64,000 bases of DNA from Dasypus novemcinctus (GCF_030445035.2 NC_080690.1:32204796-32268795), one strand, 5' to 3'; shown: positions 1 through 11,066, counted from the first letter of the stretch. The notes: generated from the sequence alone by a model not told the origin. Made by a program: numbers and translations.

Positions 1-326
1 GGTCAGGGGGGAGATATGAAAGCCAGGCCCCATTGCCCCAGTTCAGGACAACTTTACAGAGCCATTCCAGCTTCGGGGCTTTGTTATTGCTGCATCACAG
101 CCCAGCTTCTTCCATTGCACAGTCCTGCTTCCTTTGCTCCCTGCAGGTGTTGGCACCGTGATCCCGGGTTTCTGCAGGAAATACTTTTAAGGGCCTGAAG
201 TTTGCTAGCTGTGGGGAAGACTGAAACCTGAAGGCTGACCTATAGATTATTGGGTCCTATAGCCTGGGCCTGGAGCAGGAGCCTCAAGATAGGACAACTG
301 GCTATGACACCTGGATATGCCACCAA
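1..326. other. Left edge, no gene recognised
   Basis: I see no recognisable exon, RNA gene or repeat here. The only reading frame is a 60-codon one without similarity to anything I know. The stretch ends where the LTR-like sequence begins. Confidence 0.4.
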
Positions 327-672
327 TGTGTGGGGATTAGCTTCCCCACCTCGACAAGGGCATGGTTAAATGACTTATTAAAGCTCATCTGTTCTTGCTT
401 CAGAGCAAAAATAGCTCTGTCCTTCCTATCTCTGCACGAGCTATCTCTGCTCGCTTGAAGTTTGAAAACAACTTCTTGCATCTCTGCCACTAGATAGGAT
501 GTGAGCCTAGGGACAAGGCTTCTTGTTCCTAGACAAAACATCCTTGAGAAATTTAACTTTAACCCTTGGCCCTTGGCCGAATCCAATAATACATGATATA
601 TAAGCAACAGAAATAAACAGAGCCCTCCCTGCGTATGAGTTTTGGTGTGTGAGTCTTTCATTCCCGCGGTAA
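327..672 (+). repeat. LTR of class II endogenous retrovirus (ERV-1 of this window)
   Basis: The segment begins with TGTGTGGGG, has a TATA-like ATATATAA near 597-604 and an AATAAA near 613, and runs directly into a retroviral primer binding site at 674. That order (promoter, poly-A signal, primer site) is the layout of a 5' LTR. The left boundary is inferred from the TG start and could be off by a few bases. No matching 3' LTR was found in the window. Confidence 0.6.
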
Positions 673-673
673 C

Positions 674-692
674 TGGCGCCCAAATGTGGGGC
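674..692 (+). other. Primer binding site, tRNA-Lys type (ERV-1)
   Basis: TGGCGCCCAAATGTGGGGC lies immediately 3' of the LTR. It resembles the tRNA-Lys(1,2) primer site used by betaretrovirus-like class II ERVs, with small differences. This fixes the element as + strand and class II. Confidence 0.7.
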
Positions 693-933
693 AGCTGATT
701 TTCCCCCAGCAGAGGGGACTTTTTCTGGAGGGCCCCCAGGAACAGCCCAGTGTGACTACAGTCTGGACATTCATCACTGCCAGCAATCACAGCCGCCCTT
801 GAGGTGAGCTGCTCACTGGGTTCAGTTGTGGAAACATGTCGGCGTAGTAAAATTGGTCCAGACTACACATCCTGCACAGACAGGACATCAGCTACCCTGA
901 GAGAGGTAAGCTGACGGCAGATGCTAGTGTAAC

Positions 934-1115
934 ATGGGAAATACATGATCAGAGCAACAGGAGATCTGTCTCCGCACTTTACAATAACTATTGAAAGCGA
1001 CTAATTGTAAAGTGAAAGAAGAACAAATTATTACATTGCTTCAAACAGTACACACCTTTTGTCCGTACTTCCCAATGAGGGAACCTTAGATTTTGAAATA
1101 TGGGAACTCTAGACC
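934..1115 (+). pseudogene. gag matrix remnant, class II ERV
   Basis: An ATG at 934 starts an MGN-type (myristoylation-like) N terminus, but codon 5 is a TGA stop. Past the stop, the same frame keeps a matrix-like stretch with the segment CPYFPNEGTLD, the pattern seen in betaretroviral matrix proteins. Downstream the frame dissolves into AT-rich non-coding sequence. It is a dead fragment; capsid and nucleocapsid regions are not recognisable. Confidence 0.55.
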
Positions 1116-2014
1116 TAGAATGATGAGTCAAATTGTAAACTTTATGTTTTTGTTAGTGTGTTATAACTGTTTTTCTGTTTGTCTGTTGGTTCAATGCCAG
1201 TATATATTTTGGTGCCTCTGGATGGTAATATTAAATTAATGGATAGAAATTCCTAGGGAAGTTCTATTGAAATAGCCAATAAATAAACAAATGCTTACAT
1301 TAATACGTAAGTATAAATGCTAACAAGATCTCTACAATGATAAAAATTGTAAGTCTTGATTAATGAAATTACTACAAGTTTCTTCATAAAAAATAGTTCT
1401 TGCCTAAATTGAAATGAATATTTTTCTTCACAGAATAAAGTGAAGGATGTGAAAGCTTAAACGAATATTTAAAAAGATAAAAGGTTTGTGGGAATGCTAA
1501 CTGAAATTTGATGTTCGTTCAAAAAGGTGCGTTTTGTCCTAAAATGAAATGGCTAGTTTTCATAAAATCAAAATGGAAATATGCAGGACAAAACTTGAAT
1601 GCATATGGCAAGTTGTAAAAAGCATTGTGGTAGCATTCAGTTGAAAAACTATTCTGTGAAGGTAAAATTTGTCTTAAGATAAAGTAATTATAGTCCAAGG
1701 GTTATGAATAATTATAAGAAGTTTGTGGAAGCATTGTTTGAATTAAAGTGTTTAAATAGCTAATTCCAAAAAGTCATCATTAAACAGAAACTGAATTAAT
1801 AATAATAACAAAAAGTAACTTCCTAACAGTAAAACTTACTAGCAGCTAGCCTCCCACTGCCAACTTGTTTCTAAAATCTGTTTCTAATATTGCATGCTAC
1901 TAGGTATTTGAAATAAGGAAAAGTTATATTTGCATATAACCAAATTGAATCATTATTTTAACAAGTTTGTTTAGTGTTGATGGTAATTGCATGTCATAAG
2001 ATGTTTGCTTGGAG

Positions 2015-2382
2015 GGAAACGGACTTTGGCCCAGTGGTTAGGGCGTCCGTCTACCATATGGGAGGTCCGCGGTTCAAACCCCGGGGCCTCCTTGACCCAT
2101 GTGGAGCTGGCCATGCGCAGTGCTGATGCGCGCAAGGAGTGCCCTGCCACGCAGGGGTGTCCCCCGCCCCACGCGCAAGGAGTGCGCCCGTGAGGAGAGC
2201 CGCCCAGCATGAAAGAAAGTGTTTCAGCCTGCCCAGGAATGGTGCCGCCCACACTTCCCGTGCCGCTGACGACAACAGAAGCGGACAAAGAAACAAGACG
2301 CAGCAAATAGACACCAAGAACAGACAACCAGGGGAGGGGGGGGAATTAAATAAATAAATAAATCTTTAAAAAAAAAAAAAAA
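2015..2382 (+). mobile_element. DAS-type tRNA-derived SINE, full length
   Basis: The head carries an A box (TTGGCCCAGTGG) and a B box (GGTTCAAACCC). A GC-rich body follows, then an AAATAAATAAAT tail and an A run. It is flanked by a perfect 16-bp target duplication, AGATGTTTGCTTGGAG, at 1999-2014 and 2383-2398. The insertion is in ERV-1 and so is younger than it. Confidence 0.9.
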
Positions 2383-3184
2383 AGATGTTTGCTTGGAGAC
2401 AGTTTCCAATATCATTTTGGTAACATATATGTAGAGTATATAGAAGGTGTTCTTATTATTAAGGAAACAGAAAATAATTTTGTCTTAAGATAAAATGACT
2501 AGTTATCAAGAAAGAGTAAAATTTGGGACAAAACCTAAATGAATACAGAAAGTGCAGAAGGTTCATAGAAAGGGAATTTTTGTGGATAAAGTTAAATAAG
2601 ATTTGACAAGTCTATCTATTAAGTTTTAAAAGCTTTAGTATCAAATAACATACTGATACAAAGTATAATTTTCTTTTTTCAAAGACTCTTAAGTCATTGG
2701 TCTGTTTTAGTAGAAGTTTATAAAAAGTTTTTCTCATGAATAATCAGAATACAACAAAGTCTCTTTTATCAAAACAGTTTCTTGTACTTTAACCAGATCA
2801 CATCCTTGGCTGTTTAAGAAAAAGCAAGTCTTACCACTTTTAAAGGAACATAATGTTCAAACATTATTTCACAAAGTCAAATCTTGAAAAGTATCTTTTA
2901 TTTCAGGCTGTAGCAAAGGACTTGTTCTTTTACCTTGAAAGAAATGAAATAATAAAATAAATAGTTAAGTTCATTTAATATGTTATAAGTTAAATGAACA
3001 ATATTTAAAAGTATTATAAAATTAAAAGGGATTCTTTAACCTTCTGTTAAAGTTGTATGAGTAAAAAGTTCATATGAATATTTAAAGAGTATATAAAATT
3101 CCTAAAAATTTAATAATGTTCCAACATAATATTAAATAAAAATATAATGTTATCATAATTTTAATTATTATTAAAAATAATATA

Positions 3185-3627
3185 GGAAGCGGACTTGACC
3201 CAGTGGTTAGGGCGCCCACCTACCACATGGGAGGTCCGCGGTTCAAACGCTGGGCCTCCTTGACCCATGTGCAGCTGGCCCATGCACAGTGCCGATGCAC
3301 ACAAGGAGTGCCCTGCCACGCAGGGGTGTCCCCCTCGTAGGGGAGCCCCATGCGCAAGGAGTGTGCCCCGTAAGGAGAGCCGCCCAGTGCGAAAGAAAGT
3401 GCAGCCTGCCCAAGAATGGCGCCGCACACACAGAGAGCTGACACAACAAGATTACGCAACAAAAAGAAACACAGATTCCTGGTGCCACTGATAAGGAAAG
3501 AACTGGTCACAGGATAGAACCGGTCACAAAAGAACACACAGTGAATGGACACAGAGAGCAGACAACTTGGGGGTGGGGGGGAAGGGGAGAGAAATAAATA
3601 AAAAATAAATCTTATAAATAAATAAAA
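3185..3627 (+). mobile_element. DAS-type SINE
   Basis: It has the same head, body and AATAAATAAA tail as the other DAS-SINEs. The part around 3,490-3,545 contains a short duplication of the 'ggtcacaggatagaaccggtcac' kind. A clear target duplication was not identified because the flanks are A/T-rich. Confidence 0.85.
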
Positions 3628-4041
3628 GCTACCACAGAGTGATATATAACAGTAAGCTATCATAAATTAAAGTAATACCACTGCTGTGTGCGGCAACCCT
3701 AAATATTGTTAGTTTATTACAAAAATTAATATCCAATTATGTCACAATCACTTCATTTTAAAACTTACTAAAGCTTTCTCTAATATCTCCTTAAGCAAGT
3801 CAAGCCAGCCTGCATTCATATGTAAACAAGCCAACAATAAATTTTGCAGTGCTTCCCCAAAGCTGTGTGCATAACCCAATCATCTATCCTAGCCTAATAA
3901 GAAAATTTTAACTGTATGAAAAACCTGTAGTTTTAACCCTATTTCATTATATCAGTATTATGTTAACAAATAATTTTTTTTACAAAATAATCTCACTCCA
4001 CCTTAAAACTATGCTTACAAAACAAAAAAGGAGGAATAGGG

Positions 4042-4650
4042 TGTTAGGCCTAACCAGTCCAAAGGACATCATACAAATAGCCTTATATACTTAAATTTTT
4101 AAAATTGCAATGAGCATGGTTATAGAGCAGCAGAACAACATTTTCAGATACCAATTATACAAATTTATCCTAGAGTGTTATACAAATCCCAGGATGGACA
4201 AGGAGCTAATGGTAGTTGGCATGGTCTGTCGGAAACTGAGGCACAGTGGTCTCACAAGGAGAGACGTGCTGTTTCCATGGCTATGCTTGCACCGTAAGGA
4301 ATGCGGTAATTAAGAGTTCCTGGGCAAACAGGATGAAGCTGTTAAAGGCTGAAAGAAAAGATGAGCACATAACCTTTTGTAGTAAATAGAATGCTTAGAC
4401 TTTGTACCTTGAGATAAGATTTTTTGAGTTCCTTAGTAATGCTAATAGTTAACTGCCTGTTGCTGTTGTTGTCAAGTAAAATGGGGTATACAGAGAGCCC
4501 CTTGTAAACAATAAAGTTGTCTGATGAGTCTCTATTCGCAGACTCCCTGATCCCAGCTCTCTCCTTCTTCCTTTCTTTTTCTTTCTTTCTTTCACTCTCC
4601 TTTTTCTTTTTCTTTCATTCCCAATACCCTTCGGGTCCAAATCTCCAACA
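4042..4650 (+). repeat. LTR-like sequence of class II type (LTR-B)
   Basis: It starts with TG right after a polypurine tract, contains AATAAA at about 4,510 followed by a U5-like stretch, then a polypyrimidine block (4,559-4,619), and ends with CCAACA. It does not resemble the LTR at 327-672, so it is not the partner of that LTR. The end point is uncertain. env-like sequence follows it directly, which is not a normal proviral order. Confidence 0.5.
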
Positions 4651-5400
4651 ATGGTCCAGTAAATTTACTAACACAGGGAGGAGGATATGCATGTGTTGTC
4701 TCCCCAGGGAAGACCTCTCTGGCTTCCAGCAAAGCACAGAAAACCATACCATGGCCTGGTGGAATCTGCAGCACAACCCAATACCTAGCCTGGAAGCGCT
4801 CAACATGCAATCAACCTACATCCCCCTGAGGACTACCCAAGGAGCTAAACCGGTTACATGGGGGAATCTTAAAAAATTGGACAACCAAGCCCAAGCTCTT
4901 ATGGCACAAGTATGGTGTCCTAAGATGCCTAAAAATACTTTTTTTAGCTTATTTAACAGTAATCACTACTGCTTCTGCTGAAGTGAGAACATGGAAAATG
5001 AACATATTGCTCATCCTTATGTCTTTTAACCCCTGCACTGCTAATCACACCTATTGGGCCCATATAACAGATCCTATTTGCCCTCACCTCCTGCTGGGAT
5101 CCTGAGCCCCTTTATCCTCAGACGATTCAACATGGACAAGAGGATACTGGGTTCCTCCTGCAGGGTTCCTAACAAATGAAAGTAACTGGAGGCATTCTAG
5201 CATTTGTGTCACTCCTTAAAATGGAATGACATCCAACATATTGGAATCAAATAAAAAAACACCTTCAAAGTGCCTTCTCCACTCATTGGATGAAGTGGAG
5301 GCTCTCCATCTCCAAACTAGAGCGGCAATTATGGAACTTAAAAAATCAGCCTCAACAAACCACACTGGATTCTCTCCTTCTCTGATTTCCTCCTGTTCTC
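4651..5400 (+). pseudogene. env remnant (leader, SU start and part of TM) of a betaretrovirus-like ERV
   Basis: Reading across frames shows a long leader region, a hydrophobic signal-like stretch near 4,930-4,985, and the SU start signature CTANHTYWAHITDP near 5,035-5,075, which is typical of betaretroviral envelopes. After about 5,220 the sequence resembles a TM ectodomain (W-N-Q-I-K-K-H-L pattern), so most of SU is deleted. Stops and frame changes break it. It cannot encode an envelope. Confidence 0.5.
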
Positions 5401-5501
5401 AGAGACTGCAGTGCAGCCCACCCATGGTACAGGCTTGTTCTTCCATTCATCACTCTGTGGGTCAGTCCCAACCCCTCCATGAGATGGGGAGCTCCATAAG
5501 C

Positions 5502-5526
5502 CATGGGTGTCATGGTGACACCCATG
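5502..5526. repeat. Perfect 11-bp inverted repeat (hairpin)
   Basis: CATGGGTGTCA at 5502-5512 and TGACACCCATG at 5516-5526 are exact reverse complements separated by TGG. It lies in a stretch (about 5,400-5,720) between env-like sequence and a MER5A copy; no function is apparent. Confidence 0.8.
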
Positions 5527-5719
5527 AGGCATGTGCTCAGAAAGATGGGGATGGAAGGTTCTGGACCCACCCCCACCCCACCCCCAGGTACCACGTTCCA
5601 CTGACTGCTGAGGCCCAGCTCGGAGCTGGGAACTCAATGCTTCCCTCTCTCTGGGCCTCAGCTGACATCTATGAAAGCCTACAAATACAGCCATGCTAAC
5701 TCCAGGCACAGTCCAGTGA

Positions 5720-5859
5720 TCAGCAGATTGGCCTGACCTGAAAACTAATTAGAAAGCAGACCAGACCCACAGACCCTGCCGCAGACCTGCTGAGTCAGAA
5801 TCTGCATTTTAACAAGATTCCACATGATTCTGACGCATGTTACAGAATGAGAAGCACTG
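5720..5859 (+). mobile_element. MER5A-like hAT element fragment
   Basis: The segment contains the characteristic order 'agacctgctgagtcagaatc', 'tgcattttaacaag', 'tgattctgacgcatgtta' and ends in 'gagaagcactg', matching the MER5A non-autonomous hAT family of placental mammals. Confidence 0.7.
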
Positions 5860-5869
5860 TTCTAAAAGA

Positions 5870-6050
5870 TCTAGAAAAGCCCTTAGTTTCTTGGGTTCTA
5901 TAATCTACGACTTTTACAGGATTAGGGTTTGGAATATGGGGCTTTTGGTTAGGAGGAGTTATTTGTTTGCTTGCAAAGCTATCTTTGCTGACCGCTGATG
6001 ACTAGATGGCTATTTCTGGAAGCTTTCATAACCCCAGCAGGATTTCCAGC
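5870..6050 (+). pseudogene. Possible env transmembrane tail remnant
   Basis: One frame reads a hydrophobic glycine/tryptophan-rich stretch (GLGFGIWGFWLGGVICLLAK) that looks like a retroviral membrane anchor followed by a stop. Position downstream of the other env fragment supports this. It is short and could be chance. Confidence 0.3.
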
Positions 6051-6924
6051 TGTGCTAAATGTAATTTTAAGATAACAATACATGTGATGATAAGGAAAAG
6101 AATGGGGACCCTTCAGCTATTAGACATTCCTCACTCTTTTTCTCCCTGAAAAATCATCAGCTAAACATTGGGATATGTACCTGGATGGTGGGAGGTAGAG
6201 AGCAGCCCCTTCAGAGTTACTCTGGAAGCTCTTCCTCTGGATCCCCCTGGGGACAGGTAGGGTCTAGGAAAGGGAGCGGTGGGAGGGAGCTCTTGCTTAG
6301 TAAGTTCTAGGCCCTGGAATCCAGCACCCATGAGTGCCAAAGGGTCACTCAGGCTACCAAGTCCAGAGGCTAGCACATTGTTTTAGTAAAACTGATCTTA
6401 AAAATAAAATGGATAGACTTAAAAAAAATGAGTACCTACTCAGAAGTCCATACTATAAAATACAGAGAAGTAGAGATGCGGGGCTGACTCTAAGGGCCCA
6501 AGGAGGCTGCCAGGGGCCTCCCGAGACTAAGAGCGCAGGGGGACAGCCTAAAGGATGTGCAGTTGCTAAGAGGCAGAAAACCTGAAATTCAGGAATCAAG
6601 AATGCCAGAGCTTACTGGTAGGGTTGGGCTGTCAGGTGGGAGGGATGAAAAAAAACAAAAGCAAACAGGAAAATGGCCAGAGGCGGATGGATCAGTCAGA
6701 AGAGGAAGACGGGGGCAAAGGGAACAGTGAGAAGTGTGGGCCATGCTTTCCCTTTCTTCCTTCCTCACTTCTGAAATACTGTATCTCCTGCAAAATTCAG
6801 ATCAAGTGCCATCACCCTCATGAAAGCCTCCCTGGTTTCCACCACTTGCGTGGAATCCTCCCTCCTATATATCTCTCTCCTCCTGATCATTGCCACACTC
6901 TACCTTCTCCTATTACAACTCCTT
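6051..6924. other. Unassigned stretch between ERV-1 and SINE
   Basis: No exon-like conservation or recognised repeat is visible. The reading frames of 71-100 codons here have no recognisable similarity. Confidence 0.3.
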
Positions 6925-6937
6925 AAAAGATAGTGTG

Positions 6938-7021
6938 GGGGAAGCGGACTTGGCCTCCGTCTACCACATGGGAGGTCCGCGGTTCAAACCCCGGGCCTCC
7001 CTGACCCGTGTGGAGCTGGCC
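6938..7021 (+). mobile_element. DAS-type SINE, 5' part, split by ERV-2
   Basis: The head reads directly from 'gacttggc' to 'ctccgtctacc', so about 16 nt including most of the A box are missing, while the B box is intact. The 13-bp target duplication AAAAGATAGTGTG (6925-6937 and 14330-14342) brackets both halves of the SINE, showing that the provirus at 7022-14000 inserted into it later. Confidence 0.9.
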
Positions 7022-7519
7022 TGATGTGGGCTATGGGTGGAAGGCTCTTTGTCTCTTCAGAAATAACTAAGCTGTTTGACTTGTGTCTCTTCAGAAATAA
7101 CTAAGTTGTTTGACTTGTGGGTGTGAAACGGTAAGAGGCTGCAGTCCTGCTCTTAGGGACCAGCAGGCTCCAGTCCCAGGAAATGTTTAACAAAGCAAGG
7201 GCTATAAACTTTAAGTATTTAGGGGAAATGCAAAAACCAAGGCTTATCTAAAATGTCTGGAGTCCTTGCTAAAAGCTTACCTAAGATGTGGAAGAGATAT
7301 ATGCTAATTGAAGCCTATTGAGAACTGAAACAAAGGGACCATTTGGCCTTTCCTCTCTGTATAAAAGACGTTTGAAAATCTTGTTCGGGGCTCGGGATTC
7401 AAACAGAAAGCTCCCGAGTCCGGCCGGCCGTCAATAAACCATTTTTCCTTCTCAAAATCATTCCTGAGTCCTGGCCTCTCTATTCTCAAATAATTGAACT
7501 TCTCTTAAATTCCACAACA
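7022..7519 (+). repeat. 5' LTR of ERV-2
   Basis: It starts TGATGTGGGC and ends TTCCACAACA. U3 contains a 34-bp-period direct repeat (units starting near 7,051 and 7,085), possibly an enhancer. A TATA box (TATAAAAGA) is at 7360 and AATAAA at 7433. It matches 13503-14000 over its whole length. Confidence 0.92.
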
Positions 7520-7523
7520 TTAA

Positions 7524-7541
7524 TGGCAACCACGAAGGGAC
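7524..7541 (+). other. Primer binding site, tRNA-Arg type (ERV-2)
   Basis: TGGCAACCACGAAGGGAC begins four bases after the LTR end. It is close to the complement of the 3' end of a tRNA-Arg (UCG type, ending CCCTTCGTGGTTACCA), with differences at a few positions. Arg primers are known from class I ERVs. Confidence 0.7.
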
Positions 7542-8760
7542 AATAAATGAAGGCCAGAGACGGTAGCATTTTGCTACCCCTTCCAAATCCCCGAGGAAGC
7601 CGGGAGGACTCGGGTGAACCCCAAATCTGGGCGCCCCTGGATTAAATTTAATCCAGAAAAGATGTGGGCTCCACCAGAATCTTCCCGACAAAAATCGAGG
7701 GCAATGGAAGGTCTGAAGAGAAAGATTCTGGGAACGAAAAAGAACTCCGAACATGGAAGAAGGTAAGACTCCCCGGGTGAGCAGAGTCTGGAAGGCCCTA
7801 GCTTTAATTGCTAGGAAGGGGAGGCTGATCACCTCCCGAGAGAACCCTAGTAGCCCCAGAAGGCTGGGGGGAAGCCGTTCTCTCTAGGCTTGGGAAAAGG
7901 AGGAAAACCGGGGAAAAGCCCTGGTGTTTTGGGTTTGTCTAACTGCATGTTAGAATCTGGTACTGGTCTTATATCCACTAAAGGAGTGGAGTCTCGATTT
8001 TAATAGGAAGGGTATTTATAGGTTCGAGTCCTAATATCCTGGAAATTGGTCTAGATTAAGGAAAACAAAACTTGGTTACAGGAAAATGGATCGGCTTTTC
8101 TGGTGGAGCTTGGTCTGGGTGTAAAGTTTAAACAGTGGAAAAGTCTAGCTGAAATCTTTTGTTATGGTGCTAATTTGTGAATGAATTCGCTTTATACCAA
8201 ATGTTAAGTGTTCTGAGGTTTGTGATGGCTGTGGGGGCAGCCATGGTGAAATAAATATATAACTTGTGGGTCAGATTAGTGACCTTTGTGCTTCTGTCTG
8301 TGTCAGCTCAATGTTAGTGTCGGAGTTGTGTCCTTATGTAAAGTAGAATTACAGCTGAGCTGGAGCCCTCCCTTGCCATTGGCAAGGGGGTGAAATGATT
8401 CTGGGGCAAAAGCTGAGGAGTCTAGATGTTTGTGCATGTTCTGGTGTCTTGTCTCTGGTCTGGCCCTTTGCCGGGGCTTGGAGGCCATCTGTGTCCGCGC
8501 CAAGCACCCAAGTCTGTTGGGAATGTCCCAGTCAGGGCGGCTGGGTTCCTGGGAGAGTTGCCAAATTTGAGTAGGTTCTGTCTGCCCATTTTGGCTGAAA
8601 GCTGGAAAGGGGGGAGCGGCTTGCCCCTTTCCAGTGAGTCCACCCTTCTATTCATAAGCCGCATTCCTGTTTGTTGTGCACCCGACTGCCTGGAAGGGGG
8701 GGAAGTGAAGGAGGTGAAAAGCAGAATCAGAATAAATGCAGTAAAGTTCCCTCCTTAGGG
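7542..8760 (+). mobile_element. ERV-2 leader region
   Basis: GC-richer sequence follows the primer site, as in gammaretroviral leaders that carry packaging signals, and contains possible splice donors such as AAGGTAAGAC near 7,760. No gag start or matrix-like frame is recognisable. The packaging role is inference from position. Confidence 0.4.
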
Positions 8761-9720
8761 TGTCAAAGCCAAAATACGTTTGCATTCTGCTCAGGTTCTT
8801 AGAAGGTATTGTAGTAACCTTAAGTAAGAGAATGTTCTGTGAAGGTAAAATTTGTGTTAAGGGTATAAATATAAAAGTTTTACAAAGCATTGTTTAAGGT
8901 ATTTAAGTGGCTAATTGCAGAAAGTCATTATTTAACAAAACTGAATTGATAATAATAATAATAAAAGGCAATTTTATAACAAACTTATTCGGCAGCCAAT
9001 CTCCCCTGCCAACTTACTTCCAAAAAAACTGTTTCTGGTATTACATGCTACTAAGTATTTAAAGTGAAGAAAAGTTCATTATTTTAACAAACTTGCTTAG
9101 TATTAATGGCAATTATATGTTGCAAGAAGTTTGCCTGGTAACTCAGTATGTGGGATATATGGAATGTGTTTTTATTGTTAAGGAAACAGAAGATGATTTT
9201 GTCCTAAGATAAAATGATTGATTATTGGAAAGAGTAGAGTGTGGGACAGAACCTGAATGAATACTGAAAGTGTAGAAGGTTTGTGGAAGGGAAATTTTTA
9301 TGATTAAATTGAGTAAGATCAATATACAAAGAAAATATTTTATCAATAGCTTCTTGTGCTTTAACCTCATCATATCCTCAATGTTTGAAGAAGAGTCTTA
9401 CCTCTTTTAAAAGAACATTTTATGTTCTAGAAATCAAATCCTGAAAAGTAGCCTTTTATTTCAAACTAACTGCAAGAGATTTATTCTTTTACTTTAAAGG
9501 AAAAATTAAAGTAATGGTTAAGTTCATTTAATATAAGTTGAATGAAAGGTATTTAAAGGTGTTATAAAATTAATAGGTTTTAAAAAAATTAATAAAAACT
9601 GTAACTAAGAGTTAAAATCATTTATAAATGCATTTATATTGTAAAACAGTGGAAAGACAATAACTGAGATTATAGCTGGGTGAATTTAGCCTGAAACTAT
9701 TATTTAAGTGTAAATTCTAC
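8761..9720 (+). mobile_element. Shared AT-rich core, copy 1 in ERV-2
   Basis: This stretch parallels ERV-1: 'gttctgtgaaggtaaaattt' and the following bases match the area near 1,650, and 9,150-9,310 matches 2,430-2,590 almost phrase by phrase. It has no long reading frame. Confidence 0.65.
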
Positions 9721-10607
9721 ACTAACCTTTCCTTTGTTTATGGTTACTTCAAGCCTAACCTCACCCTTTGCCTTTGCCTATGGTTATTTCATAATTGAGA
9801 AGAGCTGGGACATCACTGTCTCCTCTTCTGGTATTAGTAACCCTTTCTCTCATGAATTCAAGTGTAAACTAAATAAATGGCTGCCTGATAGAATAAGGTT
9901 AAATGGCCACTGGAGTTTTATTATCTCCAAAATCAAAAGGGGGGTGGAGGGGGAGAAGTCTCCTGCCTTGACGGTCAGTGTTCCTAAGAGTGGCAATTCA
10001 TGAGAGAAAGCAGTCTGTCTCCCTGAGGCTTCAAATAGCCTCAGTAAATATATATAAAATTAATCTTGTTACTTATCCAAAATTCTGCTAATTTCAAAGT
10101 AAAATATAAAGTTCTAAAACAAAATGGTGCTAAGGCATTGAGAACATTTTGGTTATTACAATCCATTAAGTAAGAAAGAAAATTCTTGTGGTAAACTGCA
10201 TGGTCATAGTGCAAATTAAGAAGAGTTTCAAAAGTCTTTGAAAAGTTTAAAGTAACTAAAGTCATGTTGTTGTGTCAAACTATTCATGTCTGCCTATTTG
10301 CTCAAATTGTTAAAAATTAAATATGCAGTTATATTTATAAATATTCTTAAAGCCCAAATTGAACTAAGCAGGATGAAAAAGTCATAGAAATCTGATTATG
10401 GAAACAATTGGGAAAGGGCCTCCTCTTTGCAAGAGCTTTTAAGGCAAGACTAGGTGTGGCAGATTAAACCTATCTACTAGACTAGGGAATTAAGAATCAG
10501 TTTGCCTGGTAATTTCCCAGTTTAAACCTTTGTCAGCCATAAATTGGAAAAAAAAAAAAAAACAAAACAAAGATTAGGTTAATTTTCACAGAAGAAAAAT
10601 GTTGATG

Positions 10608-10740
10608 TAACCCGGCGGCCTGCTGCCTCAGTCTCCCACTCCCGGGTTGGACAGCAGTGGAGGAGACCAGTTTAGGCCAGTCCTATGGGCAGTGGAAGGA
10701 TGCCCAAGAAGGAGCTAACTAAGTCGGTGCCATTTCAGCA
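10608..10740 (+). other. GC-rich block inside ERV-2
   Basis: A short GC-rich island inside AT-rich DNA. It contains the near-palindrome-like pair 'cccggcggcc' and 'actcccgggttgg'. I cannot assign it to a family or gene. Confidence 0.3.
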
Positions 10741-10760
10741 CTAAATTCTATTCCTTATTT

Positions 10761-11066
10761 GAAAAAGGGGGGAGCAGGTAAAAACTAAAATGGTTGGAAT
10801 GTGATAGAAGAAGCAGTTAAATCAAACTTTTGCGTGGGAAAGTTAAATCTCAGATAAGCTGTAACTTCTGAAGTATCCAATCTATGGAAAACAGAGGAAG
10901 AGCTTGCATGCTAGGCTTAGGGGTATAAATTGTGTCATTTTTCTTTGTTCGGGGCACCAGCCATATCTGGCTCTGCGCCCCTTCTTGCAAGACTGAGAAT
11001 AAATTATTTTCTTCTCCACAATCTGGTGAGCCTTATTTTCTTCCAGAAGATTTCTTTCCAACAAAA
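10761..11066 (+). repeat. Internal polypurine tract plus relic LTR inside ERV-2
   Basis: GAAAAAGGGGGGAG at about 10,761 is followed by sequence with a TATA-like GGGGTATAAATTG (10,920), 'tttgttcggggcaccagcc' (compare 'cttgttcggggctcggg' in the outer LTR), an AATAAA at about 11,000, and an end 'tttccaaca'. This is the layout of a second, diverged LTR lying inside the provirus. Confidence 0.5.

Larger units (their letters stand above)
1116..4041 (+). mobile_element. AT-rich non-coding internal region of ERV-1
   Basis: Where pol would be expected there is AT-rich sequence with no long frames. The region 1,130-1,660 matches the reverse complement of about 54,620-55,140 (ERV-3), and 1,650-2,620 resembles 8,820-9,310 in ERV-2. 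It ends in a purine-rich tract (AAAAAAGGAGGAATAGGG) directly before a TG that starts another LTR-like sequence. Two DAS-SINEs (2,015 and 3,185) interrupt it. Confidence 0.6.

Noticed and set aside
3220..3663. Frames of 80-147 codons over DAS-SINEs (also at 17707, 19369, 39897, 43797, 52764, 62171)
   Set aside because: The same peptides recur in every SINE copy on both strands because the body is GC-rich and short of stops. They are shadows of the repeat.
4559..4619. Microsatellite of CTTT type as a separate feature
   Set aside because: It is an impure polypyrimidine block inside the LTR-like segment, so it is described there.
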